DNA of 8,554 nt from an uncultured Treponema sp. (GCA_934699065.1 CAKUWD010000122.1:1-8554); one strand, 5' to 3'. Positions 1-6,492 are shown, counted from the stretch's first letter. The notes: generated by a model not told the origin, from the sequence alone. Numbers and translations: made by a program.

Positions 1-588
1 AGCAAAAGATATGAAACAGAAAAATAATAATGAAAATATTTCTAAAGATAGAAAGAAATACATAAGAAAAATCAAACCAAAAGGAACAATCAGATTCAAA
101 ATCAACTGAAGAAACCAGTTATTCTGTTTTGCAGCAAATTTATAATGGCAATTATTTTCTTCAAGGAAATCAAGGAAGCTTTGTGTAAGAACTGCAGAAG
201 TTTTATACTGCGCAACTGATTTTGCAGAAGGAACGTTAAAAAGCTTGAGTCCCTTACCACCGCCGATATCAGTTTCTATAACAGCCCCATAACCGATGAA
301 GTAACTGTCACTGATTACAACAGATTTTATTTCACCAGTCTCGATTTTTGTCTTAAAATCAGAATAATCGATTAAATCATCTGATTTAGGGAAAAGGAAA
401 AATTCTGCCATTGCAACTGCAAAAAGCGTAATTAAAAGAACCGGCCAGAAAGGTATTTTCTTTTTTCCATTGTTCTTATTTTTCTTATCTTTATTATCGT
501 CGTTTCCAGGACCTGCAATCTTAAAGAACTTATATGGATCGTTCTCATCATCCTGTATTTTTTTCTCTTCGTTCTGATCTTCTGCCAT
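1..588 (-). CDS. ftsH: FtsH-type membrane AAA zinc metalloprotease, N-terminal part only (cut by window edge)
   Basis: Open frame of 196 codons from an ATG at 588 to the window edge with no stop. Order: a charged cytoplasmic N-terminus (residues 1-45, with a Lys/Asn/Asp-rich stretch at 29-44), a first membrane segment (about 46-66), an FtsH extracellular domain (about 70-155) with the typical opening IDYSDFKTKIETGEIKSV, then a second membrane segment from W158. The AAA ATPase and HExxH protease parts would lie beyond the edge and are not seen. FtsH degrades misfolded membrane proteins and unstable cytosolic regulators; HflK and HflC, encoded at the other end of this window, are its usual regulators. 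AGGA at 596-599 lies 7 bases before the ATG and supports this start. Oddity: residues 158-196 are almost entirely hydrophobic (one Glu), where family members normally pass quickly into a basic, Gly-rich linker. It may therefore be a divergent, broken or paralogous copy. The family call is fairly sure; its being a full working protease is not shown. Confidence 0.75.
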   Translation of the reverse strand, partial: MAEDQNEEKKIQDDENDPYKFFKIAGPGNDDNKDKKNKNNGKKKIPFWPVLLITLFAVAMAEFFLFPKSDDLIDYSDFKTKIETGEIKSVVISDSYFIGYGAVIETDIGGGKGLKLFNVPSAKSVAQYKTSAVLTQSFLDFLEENNCHYKFAAKQNNWFLQLILNLIVPFGLIFLMYFFLSLEIFSLLFFCFISFA

Positions 589-918
589 ATGTTTTTCCTG
601 AGTTGTTCAATAAGGGCAACTAGAATATAATATTTTCATGTTCCCTTTTTATAATATAGTAAAGATATAGTTTTTTTTCTAGTAAAATCGTATTTATAAT
701 AAAAAACGAAAAAAAAGAATATTTTCGAAAAAAAATCCTAAAGTAAAATTTCTAAAATCCGAAAATCAGAGAAGAATAGGACTATACTCATCTGCTAATA
801 TAGTCTGTCATGCTGAACTGTTTCAGCATCTATACGAATGGATTCCGAAACAAGTTCGGGATGACAGGTTTTTGTTAGAAATGACAACTTAGCCTATAAA
901 ATTCAAGGAGGAAAGCCC
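589..918. promoter_or_regulatory. Divergent AT-rich intergenic region between ftsH and fliS
   Basis: This 330-base gap separates the divergent ftsH (minus) and fliS (plus) starts and must hold promoters for both. I see no gene in it. It contains a weak stem (AGTTG at 601-605 with CAACT at 617-621), TA-rich -10-like strings for the minus strand around 624-632 and 651-658, and long A/T runs at 671-735, including two copies of CGAAAAAAAA starting at 707 and 726. A -10-like TATACT for the plus strand lies at 783-788, but with no good -35 partner. A palindromic repeat follows at 806-866, and the fliS ribosome site AAGGAGG is at 905-911. None of the promoter boxes is strong enough to call individually. 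Confidence 0.4.
806..866. repeat. Palindromic intergenic repeat pair, copy A
   Basis: Two hairpins bounded by TGTCAT (806-811) and its complement ATGACA (861-866). The left stem is ATGCTGAA (810-817) with TTCAGCAT (822-829), 8 perfect pairs around a 4-base loop. The right stem is ATTCCGAA (842-849) with TTCGGGAT (855-862), one G-T wobble, loop ACAAG. The left half is roughly the reverse complement of the right half, so the element is a large inverted repeat made of two smaller ones. Related copies lie at 5792-5868 and 6554-6580. There is no T run behind it, so it does not look like an intrinsic terminator. It lies in the probable leader or promoter region of fliS. Confidence 0.7.
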
Positions 919-1359
919 ATGGGTTACCAGAACGCTTACGCTGCATATCAGAAAACTAATGTAAATACTGCAAGTCAGGGACGTCTTGTCGTTTTACTTT
1001 ACGAAGGAGCTGTAAAACATCTTAAATCAGCTCTCAGTTTATTTGATGAAAATGATAAATTAAAGGCCGGAGACATCGAGCAGTTTGGAATTCATCTGCA
1101 GAAGGCTCAGGCTATTATAACCGAACTTCAGGTATCGCTTGATATGGAAAAAGGCGGAGACATTGCACGCAATCTTATGTCTTTGTATGTATTTTTCAAT
1201 GAAGAATTGATGGATGCAACTATCAGCCATAATAAACAGAAAATTGAATTCGTTCTTAAAATGACCGATGAACTTACAGAATCCTGGAGAATAATCGCTA
1301 ACAGTACAGCAAATGCGCCAGCTGCAAAAGTTGCAAACGCACTTAACATTGTTGGCTGA
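919..1359 (+). CDS. fliS: Flagellin-specific export chaperone FliS
   Basis: A 146-residue protein, slightly longer than the roughly 120-135 typical of FliS. FliS is a cytoplasmic, all-helical chaperone that binds the C-terminus of flagellin, keeps it from polymerising in the cytosol and hands it to the flagellar export machinery. Family features visible: the N-terminal AYAAYQKTNVNTAS segment (residues 6-19), the LVVLLYEGAVKHLKSA helix (23-38), the ITELQVSLDMEKGGDIARNL block (67-86) followed by the LYVFFNEELMDA helix (89-100), and a late helix with DELTESW (117-123). The Ala-rich tail (129-146) is less conserved. AAGGAGG at 905-911, 7 bases before the ATG, fixes the start. The next gene starts 25 bases downstream on the same strand and also looks like a flagellar chaperone, so the two are probably co-transcribed. 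Spirochaete filaments lie in the periplasm, so the client would be the periplasmic filament core flagellin (inference). Confidence 0.93.
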   Translation: MGYQNAYAAYQKTNVNTASQGRLVVLLYEGAVKHLKSALSLFDENDKLKAGDIEQFGIHLQKAQAIITELQVSLDMEKGGDIARNLMSLYVFFNEELMDATISHNKQKIEFVLKMTDELTESWRIIANSTANAPAAKVANALNIVG

Positions 1360-1384
1360 TATCTAAATCAGGGAGGAACAGGAT

Positions 1385-1855
1385 ATGGCAGAAATAACAC
1401 AGGAAGAATTAAACGAAAGAGTTGCAATTTTGCGACGTTTTAAGAGCCTTCTTGAAGAACAGAGGGGAAAATTCCGAGAATATCTTACTGTTCTCGAAAA
1501 ACAGCAGGATTCTATTACTTCTGAAAATCCGGAAAGCCTCCTTGCACATACAGAACTTGAACAGCAGGTTGTAAAAAACATTGCAAACCTTCAGAAAGTA
1601 ATTGTTCCTATGTCTAAAATGTATAAGGCAAATGCTGGAAACGATGCTTCTATTCAAAAGATTCAGAATGAACTTTCTGACTTGCAGGATAAAGTTCTTA
1701 AACAGAATGCAATCAACCGCGATCTGCTTAAAGTTCATATTGAACAGCTTCGTGCACAGATTGCAGGCTTCAAAAATCCATACAAGGCAAACAGAAGCGT
1801 TTATGCAAACGTACAGACACAGAACGTTGCCACAATGGTTCATGTAGAAGTTTAA
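1385..1855 (+). CDS. FlgN-like flagellar export chaperone (probable)
   Basis: A 156-residue, mostly helical cytoplasmic protein rich in Glu, Gln and Lys, with no signal peptide or membrane segment. Long amphipathic helices cover about residues 6-46, 55-80 and 88-128. The pattern fits the FlgN family, chaperones of the hook-filament junction proteins FlgK and FlgL: an N-terminal helix with LLEEQRGKFREYLTVLEKQQ (22-41), a central helix pair, and a late NRDLLKVHIEQLRAQI helix (111-126) followed by a Tyr-containing tail (YKANRSVYANVQ, 133-144). FlgN proteins diverge strongly in sequence, so this rests on size, helix pattern, the Asn-x-x-Leu-Leu helix and position directly after fliS. GGGAGG at 1371-1376 sits 8 bases before the ATG. 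The bidirectional terminator 30 bases after the stop closes the unit. Other possibilities are a coiled-coil flagellar protein of unknown role or a spirochaete-specific chaperone. I leave the symbol blank for that reason. Confidence 0.6.
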   Translation: MAEITQEELNERVAILRRFKSLLEEQRGKFREYLTVLEKQQDSITSENPESLLAHTELEQQVVKNIANLQKVIVPMSKMYKANAGNDASIQKIQNELSDLQDKVLKQNAINRDLLKVHIEQLRAQIAGFKNPYKANRSVYANVQTQNVATMVHVEV

Positions 1856-1885
1856 CAAAAAAAATCAAAGTATACGTAAAAACAA

Positions 1886-1918
1886 AAAAAGGTTCTGACT
1901 CGAGTTCAGAACCTTTTT
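1886..1918. terminator. Bidirectional Rho-independent terminator
   Basis: A perfect stem GGTTCTGA (1891-1898) with TCAGAACC (1906-1913) encloses a CTCGAGT loop. It is flanked by AAAAA (1886-1890) and TTTTT (1914-1918), which extend the stem to 13 pairs and supply a U-tract in either direction. It lies between two converging units: the fliS pair ends at 1855 on the plus strand and the ABC exporter gene ends at 1924 on the minus strand, so one hairpin plausibly ends both transcripts. Confidence 0.92.
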
Positions 1919-1923
1919 CATTT

Positions 1924-3870
1924 TTACTCATCAAGAGTAATTTTATTTCCGGTATACAGGAAGTAGTAGCGCCCCTTAGCGGCAATAAGCTCGTCGTGGG
2001 TTCCACGCTCTATTATATTTCCATGCTCCAGAACAATAATTTCATCGGCATTACGTACTGTAGAAAGACGGTGTGCAATTACAAAAGTTGTACGCCCCTT
2101 CATAAGTGAATCCATTCCCTCTTCTATAAGCTTTTCAGTACGGGTATCAATAGAAGAAGTTGCTTCATCAAGAACCAGTACCGGTGGGTCAGCAACTGCT
2201 GCACGCGCAATGGCTAAGAGCTGACGCTGTCCCTGACTCAGGCTTGCACCATCACCTGTAATTACAGTGTCATAACCGTTTTCAAGATGACGGATAAAGT
2301 GGTCGGCATTGGCAAGCTTTGCCGCCTCATAAATCTGTGCATCCGAAGCCTCAAGATTTCCGTAGCGAATATTATCTTTAATAGAGCCTGTAAACAAATG
2401 AGTTGTCTGCTGAACCATGCCAAGCGACTTACGAAGTGAGCCCTTAGAAATTTCATTCAGAGGAATGCCGTCGTAAGTAATCATACCGCAGCCATCCGGA
2501 ACATCATAAAAACGGGAAAGCAGATTGATTGTAGTTGTCTTTCCGCTGCCAGTAGAACCAACAAGAGCAATCTTCTGACCAGGTTTTGCGTGAATACAAA
2601 TATCATGAAGAACTGTTTTTTCAGGCTTATAACCAAAGGTTACGTGATCAAAAACAACTTCTCCCTCAAGCTTACGCAGTGAATTATCTGCCGGATTTTT
2701 CCATGCCCACTCACCTGTTGAAGCATAAGACTGAACAAGGCGGCGGTTTTCTGCTTTATCATCACCTTCAACCTTAGCTTCATAAGCATTAACCAGAGTA
2801 AAGCCACCCTGATCTATTTCTTCTTCTTCGTCAATTACGGCAAAAATACGTTCCGCGCCGGCAAGAGCATTAAGAACAGAATTTGCCTGCATAGACATCA
2901 TAGAAATAGGCTGGCTGAAAGATCTTGTATACTGCAAAAAAGCTGCAATAGTTCCGAGATTCATAACTCCGGTAAAGAGATTGAAAGACATCAAACCGCT
3001 TTCGCCCATAATCATAAGGGCAGCCGCAAGAATTGCAACCACGGCATACTGCATATGGCTGAAATTGTTCATCATTGGGCCCATAAGACCACCATAAGTC
3101 ATGGCTGAAGTTCCTGCCTTGCGAAGATTTTCACTCAATGCCTCAAACTGTGCTATAGCCTTAGGCTCATGATTAAAAACCTTAATTACCTTCTGACCTT
3201 CAATCATTTCTTCTATAAAGCCGTTCAATTCACCTACACATTTCTGATTTTCACGGAAAGCTTTTGCAGAACGTTTACCTACAGCTGCCATGCTCAAGGT
3301 AATCAAAAACATTGTTACAAGCATTACTAAAGTAAGCAGCGGACTCAGAGAAATCATCATCACTAACACAGAAACAACTGTTATAATAGAAGAAAATAAC
3401 TGAGGAATTGTCTGACTCATCATTTCGCGCAGTGCATCAGTATCGTTTGTAAAACGAGACATAAGTTCACCGTGGGTATGAGCATCATAATATTTGATTG
3501 GAAGCTTTTCGAGCCGGCTGAATAAATCGCAGCGAACGTTATAAAGCAGATTCGTAGAAATATAAATCATAAGGCGCGAGTTGCACCAGGAAGCAAGTAC
3601 TCCGAGGCAGAACAAAGCAAGAACTCCGATGAGCAGCCTTGCAAAGCCCGAAAAATCCGGATTCTGGTGGCCAATCATAGGAATTATATAATTGTTCAAG
3701 GCAGGCTTAATCAGATAAGTTCCGATAACAGAAGCACCTGAGCTTGTAAGTACACACAAGAATACAACAAGCCACAAAGCCTTAAATTTTCCCATATACT
3801 GGAGGATGCGGCCAATTGTCTTTTTAGCATTTTTAGGCTTTCCAAAGCCCTTTTGTCTCATAGGTGGCAT
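1924..3870 (-). CDS. ABC exporter half-transporter (membrane plus ATPase), subunit with the intact catalytic site
   Basis: A 648-residue type IV ABC exporter half: an N-terminal membrane domain with six predicted helices (first at about 32-54, last ending near 330) and a C-terminal ATPase domain (about 403-640). ATPase motifs: Walker A GSTGSGKT (438-445), Q-loop at Q487/Q488, signature LSQGQ (544-548), Walker B VLVLDE with catalytic E569, and switch His H600 in VIAHRLS. The signature has Gln where the usual form has Gly (LSGGQ). A linker of about 50 residues (355-403), with two Trp near 388-390, separates the two domains. It pairs with the adjacent gene product, whose motifs are degenerate in the complementary way, so together they should form a heterodimer with one working and one impaired ATP site, as in the TM287/288 and BmrCD exporters. 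Substrate unknown; drugs, lipids or peptides are all possible. The start at 3870 is backed by GGAGGT 8 bases upstream and a one-base overlap with the preceding stop. ATG codon 4 is a possible alternative start. Confidence 0.9.
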   Translation of the reverse strand: MPPMRQKGFGKPKNAKKTIGRILQYMGKFKALWLVVFLCVLTSSGASVIGTYLIKPALNNYIIPMIGHQNPDFSGFARLLIGVLALFCLGVLASWCNSRLMIYISTNLLYNVRCDLFSRLEKLPIKYYDAHTHGELMSRFTNDTDALREMMSQTIPQLFSSIITVVSVLVMMISLSPLLTLVMLVTMFLITLSMAAVGKRSAKAFRENQKCVGELNGFIEEMIEGQKVIKVFNHEPKAIAQFEALSENLRKAGTSAMTYGGLMGPMMNNFSHMQYAVVAILAAALMIMGESGLMSFNLFTGVMNLGTIAAFLQYTRSFSQPISMMSMQANSVLNALAGAERIFAVIDEEEEIDQGGFTLVNAYEAKVEGDDKAENRRLVQSYASTGEWAWKNPADNSLRKLEGEVVFDHVTFGYKPEKTVLHDICIHAKPGQKIALVGSTGSGKTTTINLLSRFYDVPDGCGMITYDGIPLNEISKGSLRKSLGMVQQTTHLFTGSIKDNIRYGNLEASDAQIYEAAKLANADHFIRHLENGYDTVITGDGASLSQGQRQLLAIARAAVADPPVLVLDEATSSIDTRTEKLIEEGMDSLMKGRTTFVIAHRLSTVRNADEIIVLEHGNIIERGTHDELIAAKGRYYFLYTGNKITLDE

Positions 3871-3884
3871 TATGCATTACCTCC
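3868..3884 (-). promoter_or_regulatory. Translational coupling site between the two ABC exporter genes
   Basis: On the minus strand the upstream gene ends in TAA (3872-3870) and the next gene starts with ATG (3870-3868), sharing one A (TAATG). A strong GGAGGT (3884-3879) lies inside the end of the upstream gene, 8 bases before the start. This arrangement normally gives coupled, near-equal translation, fitting two subunits of one heterodimer. Confidence 0.85.
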
Positions 3885-5642
3885 TTCACTTTCATCTGCA
3901 AGGTCAGCGTCGCCACTACCCTGCTGCTGCGATTCATAAACCTCGCGATAAATATGATTTGACTTCAAAAGCTCCTCATGAGTTCCAACCGCACTTACAC
4001 TTCCTTCATCAAGAACAATAATCATATCTGCTTCTTTTACAGAAGAAATACGCTGGGCAATAATGATTTTTGTTGTTTCAGGAGCCAGCTCTTTCAAAGC
4101 CCCGCGAATACGGCCTTCGGTGGCAGTATCAACAGCAGATGTAGAATCATCCAGTATCAAGATCTTAGGATTCTTCAAAAGGGCACGGGCAATACAAAGG
4201 CGCTGCTTCTGTCCACCAGAAACATTTACACCACCCTGACCAAGCATAGTGTCGTAACCTTCCGGGAAGGATGAAATAAAGCTGTCGGCATCAGCCGCTT
4301 TACAGGCTGCAATAATCTGCTCATCTGTAGCAGCTTCGTTACCCCACTTCAAATTATCACGGATTGTACCACTGAAAAGAACGTTTTTCTGAAGCACCAT
4401 GGCAACACAATCGCGCAAAACTGTAATATCATAATCGCGGACATCAACTCCGCCAATCTTAACCGAACCGGAAAGAACATCATAAAGGCGTGGCAAAAGG
4501 GCAACCAGAGAAGTTTTTGAAGAACCTGTACTTCCAATTACTCCAACAACCTGTCCGCTCTTAATTTTCAAATTGATATCTTTAAGAATGCAGTTATCTT
4601 CTTTTTTGTTGTAACTGAAATCAACATTTTCAAAGCTGATTGAACCGTCTTTTACCTCTCTAACCGGGTTGGCAGGACTTTCAATATCCGGAACTTCATC
4701 AAGCACTTCAACAATACGCTGATTTGAAGCCTGCACCATAACAAGCGAAACAAATACCATTCCCAGGAACGTAATGGAAGAAAGAACCTGTGTAACATAA
4801 GTAAAGAAGCTGATAAGCTCGCCGCTGAGCATCTGGCCGCCAACAACAAGGCGTCCACCAAACCACATAACAGCAATCATAGAAACATACATTACAAGCT
4901 GCATAATCGGCATCATAAAAATTATAAGCTTTTCGGCATGCACCTGAGCCCGGCGAACATCATCGGCTGCTTTACGGAATTTCTTTTCCTCAAATTCACC
5001 GCGAACATAAGCCTTTACGATTCTGATTCCAATAAGATTTTCCTGAATAGCAGAGTTCATGCCGTCAAACTTCTTCATCATAATCTTAAAACGTGGATGT
5101 GCCAGGTTTGAAATTGTTAAAACAGAAATTACAATAACCGGAACTGCAATCAAAAATAGAATGGCTAGCTGGGAGTTCATTCTGAATGCCATGATAGTAC
5201 CGGCAATAAGCATGAATGGAGAGCGCACACACATATGAATAAGCATACGGTAAACATTCTGTACCATATTGATGTCTGTTGTGAGACGGGTAACAAGAGA
5301 TGCAGTACTAAAGTGATCAATATTGGCAAAAGAAAAACTCTGGATTTTTTTATAGAGTCTGGTTCTAAGCGTATAGGCAAAGCCCTGAGCTGCTACCGTA
5401 GAAAAACGGGTTCCCAATACTCCGCAGGTCAAAGAAATTACAGCAAGTCCAATCATAATTCCGCCGTACTTTGCGACAAAAGGGAGGTCCTTACCTGCAA
5501 TTCCCACATCAATAATTTTGGCCATAATAAAAGGAATAATAACTTCCATCCCAACCTCGCCAATCATAACTATTGGCGAAAGAATTGTATTGATGATGTA
5601 CTTCTTATTCAGGCCATGTGTAAGTTTTCTGATAGTAGACAT
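3870..5642 (-). CDS. ABC exporter half-transporter, subunit with the degenerate ATP site
   Basis: A 590-residue ABC exporter half: six-helix membrane domain (about 15-305) and ATPase domain (about 334-560). Its own ATP-site residues depart from consensus at three places: Walker A reads GSTGSSKT (370-377), with Ser375 replacing the Gly before the Lys; Walker B ends LILDD, with Asp499 replacing the catalytic Glu; and the switch His is Gln530 (IIIAQRIS). Its signature motif VSGGQ (474-478) is near-canonical. In a heterodimer this signature completes the working site of the partner at 1924-3870, while the partner's LSQGQ faces the degenerate site here. This pattern is known in asymmetric bacterial exporters, so it is not a pseudogene sign. 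The tail (571-590) is acidic and low-complexity. The gene is first in a two-gene unit. No Shine-Dalgarno is visible before the ATG at 5642. Substrate unknown. Confidence 0.9.
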   Translation of the reverse strand: MSTIRKLTHGLNKKYIINTILSPIVMIGEVGMEVIIPFIMAKIIDVGIAGKDLPFVAKYGGIMIGLAVISLTCGVLGTRFSTVAAQGFAYTLRTRLYKKIQSFSFANIDHFSTASLVTRLTTDINMVQNVYRMLIHMCVRSPFMLIAGTIMAFRMNSQLAILFLIAVPVIVISVLTISNLAHPRFKIMMKKFDGMNSAIQENLIGIRIVKAYVRGEFEEKKFRKAADDVRRAQVHAEKLIIFMMPIMQLVMYVSMIAVMWFGGRLVVGGQMLSGELISFFTYVTQVLSSITFLGMVFVSLVMVQASNQRIVEVLDEVPDIESPANPVREVKDGSISFENVDFSYNKKEDNCILKDINLKIKSGQVVGVIGSTGSSKTSLVALLPRLYDVLSGSVKIGGVDVRDYDITVLRDCVAMVLQKNVLFSGTIRDNLKWGNEAATDEQIIAACKAADADSFISSFPEGYDTMLGQGGVNVSGGQKQRLCIARALLKNPKILILDDSTSAVDTATEGRIRGALKELAPETTKIIIAQRISSVKEADMIIVLDEGSVSAVGTHEELLKSNHIYREVYESQQQGSGDADLADESEGGNA

Positions 5643-5649
5643 AAAATTA

Positions 5650-5679
5650 AGTTTAACGAAAAAAAGAGGGAAAATTCAA
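5650..5679 (-). promoter_or_regulatory. Weak candidate promoter for the ABC exporter operon
   Basis: On the minus strand TTGAAT (5679-5674) and TAAACT (5655-5650) are 18 bases apart, each matching consensus at about four of six positions. If used, the transcript would start only a base or so before the ATG at 5642, giving a leaderless message; this would fit the absence of a Shine-Dalgarno. An alternative -10, TACAAT at 5703-5698, is a better box but has no -35 partner and would give a leader of roughly 48 bases with no ribosome site. Both are tentative. Confidence 0.25.
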
Positions 5680-5705
5680 GTAAAAAACTCTTTTTTTATT
5701 GTATA

Positions 5706-5783
5706 GGAGGGGAAAGCATTCCCCTCGCTCGCACGATGTAGCTCGCTACCCCTTCTCCTAGGGGCTCTGCCCCTAAAACCCCG
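5706..5783. repeat. GC-rich multi-hairpin intergenic repeat block
   Basis: A stretch far richer in G and C than its surroundings, made of three consecutive palindromes. GAGGGGAA (5707-5714) pairs with TTCCCCTC (5719-5726) around AGCA. GTAGC (5738-5742) pairs with GCTAC (5745-5749) with only two bases between. TAGGGGC (5759-5765) pairs with GCCCCTA (5769-5775) around TCT, followed by AAAACCCCGG. No reading frame of note. From memory, similar blocks with paired GGGGC/GCCCC arms recur between genes in treponeme genomes, but I cannot confirm that here; within this window it occurs once. It lies between the DUF4230 gene and the start of the ABC operon. Confidence 0.55.
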
Positions 5784-5791
5784 GTCATATG

Positions 5792-5868
5792 TGTCATTCC
5801 CCGGCTTGACCGGGGAATCTAGATAGCACTGTGATGTATAGATCCTCGGGTCAAGCCCGAGGATGACA
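5792..5868. repeat. Palindromic intergenic repeat pair, copy B
   Basis: The best preserved copy. Bounded by TGTCAT (5792-5797) and ATGACA (5863-5868). The left stem is ATTCCCCGG (5796-5804) with CCGGGGAAT (5810-5818), 9 perfect pairs, loop CTTGA. The right stem is ATCCTCGGG (5842-5850) with CCCGAGGAT (5856-5864), 9 perfect pairs, loop TCAAG. The loops are reverse complements of one another, so the whole is an inverted repeat of a unit running from AGAT to ATGACA. It begins 6 bases beyond the stop of the minus-strand DUF4230 gene and may stabilise that transcript's 3' end. No T run is present, so it is not a standard intrinsic terminator. Confidence 0.8.
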
Positions 5869-5873
5869 GATGA

Positions 5874-6485
5874 CTACTTAATTCTGACTTCTTCAAATCC
5901 AAGTGCCAGCATAAACTGCCTGATAATTCTCACCGCATATTCCCGCGCTTCATCCAAAACACCCTCTGCAATCATATCTTCCAGGGCTTCGGCCTTTGCC
6001 TTGTCAATCTCATCAAAAATATCCTGAGTAGAAATCGGAACAAAAATACTCTGCTTTTCATCAAAAACGCTCTGGCTCACAATCTCGTTCCCCAGAACCT
6101 CTGCAGGAGGTACTTCAAGCGTTATAGTTTTTCCGTCGAGCGATATGCTGTAAGAAACATCAGTTACATCTGTAATGCCAGCCCGTACCACTCCCGTATA
6201 TTTTATAATACTGTAGCTTTTAGCCCAGCCTGCTGCCTTCTTTAGGGTAATAATATCGCTGTAACGGTATTTTGCAGTTACCAGCTCCTGACAATACGAA
6301 AGCTGTTTATCTACAAGTGCAAGTTTATTTTCATATTTAACAGTCGTAAACTTTTTTAAGCCGAACCAGGCTGTAACCGCAAGAATTATAGCAATTACCA
6401 CAATAGTAACAATGCGCAGAATGACTTTTGTAACAAGCCGGGAACCACCGCTTTTTTTTGCCTTTTTAGATTTCTTTTCTTCCAT
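5874..6485 (-). CDS. DUF4230-family single-pass membrane protein
   Basis: A 203-residue protein with a Lys-rich cytoplasmic N-terminus (1-20), one membrane helix (about 21-42) and a soluble domain presumably outside the inner membrane. The domain resembles DUF4230: an early Leu/Val-rich segment with YSDIITLKKAAGW (75-87), the core IIKYTGVVRAGITDVTDVSYS (93-113, Gly-Val-Val-Arg-Ala-Gly-Ile-x-Asp), then LDGKTITLEVPPAEVLG (116-132), in which an acidic or polar strand leads into the Pro-Pro motif. A helical tail with many Ala, Glu and Arg residues (154-197) follows. The family's biochemical role is not established and no catalytic residues can be named. The gene is divergent from hflK with 112 bases between starts; shared regulation is possible, functional linkage is only suggested. 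There is no Shine-Dalgarno; a TATAAT box lies just before the ATG. This is the only Met near the membrane segment, so the start is probably right. Confidence 0.75.
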   Translation of the reverse strand: MEEKKSKKAKKSGGSRLVTKVILRIVTIVVIAIILAVTAWFGLKKFTTVKYENKLALVDKQLSYCQELVTAKYRYSDIITLKKAAGWAKSYSIIKYTGVVRAGITDVTDVSYSISLDGKTITLEVPPAEVLGNEIVSQSVFDEKQSIFVPISTQDIFDEIDKAKAEALEDMIAEGVLDEAREYAVRIIRQFMLALGFEEVRIK

Positions 6486-6492
6486 ATAAAAT

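Noticed and set aside
752..779. Possible sigma-28 type flagellar promoter before fliS (TAAA at 753-756 followed by GAAGAATA)
   Set aside because: The second box matches the usual GCCGATAA at only about half its positions and the spacing is 14 rather than 15.
806..890. Repeat A and the nearby second ATGACA at 881-886 as a CRISPR-like array
   Set aside because: Only one short re-occurrence, no regular spacing or spacer-like segments, and the structure is an inverted pair rather than direct repeats.
1409..1858. Minus-strand open frame of 149 codons opposite the FlgN-like gene
   Set aside because: Cys- and Phe-rich shadow translation without a ribosome site; the plus-strand gene has a strong ribosome site, operon position and sensible helical composition.
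3978..4274. Plus-strand open frame of 98 codons inside the ABC gene
   Set aside because: Antisense to the conserved ATPase motifs; no ribosome site and no family resemblance.
3870..5642. ABC half with altered Walker A, Walker B and switch residues as a decaying pseudogene
   Set aside because: Full length, intact frame, near-canonical signature motif and tight coupling to a complementary partner; such asymmetry is a known property of heterodimeric exporters.
5235..5741. Plus-strand open frame of 168 codons opposite the ABC exporter gene
   Set aside because: It lies antisense to a well-conserved membrane domain with clear motifs. Its translation has no recognisable domain and is rich in Asn, Lys and Cys as expected of a shadow frame, and it runs into the repeat block.
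5792..5868. Copy B as an intrinsic terminator for the DUF4230 gene
   Set aside because: The stems are strong, but neither is followed by a T run on the minus strand, so termination there is not supported by sequence alone.
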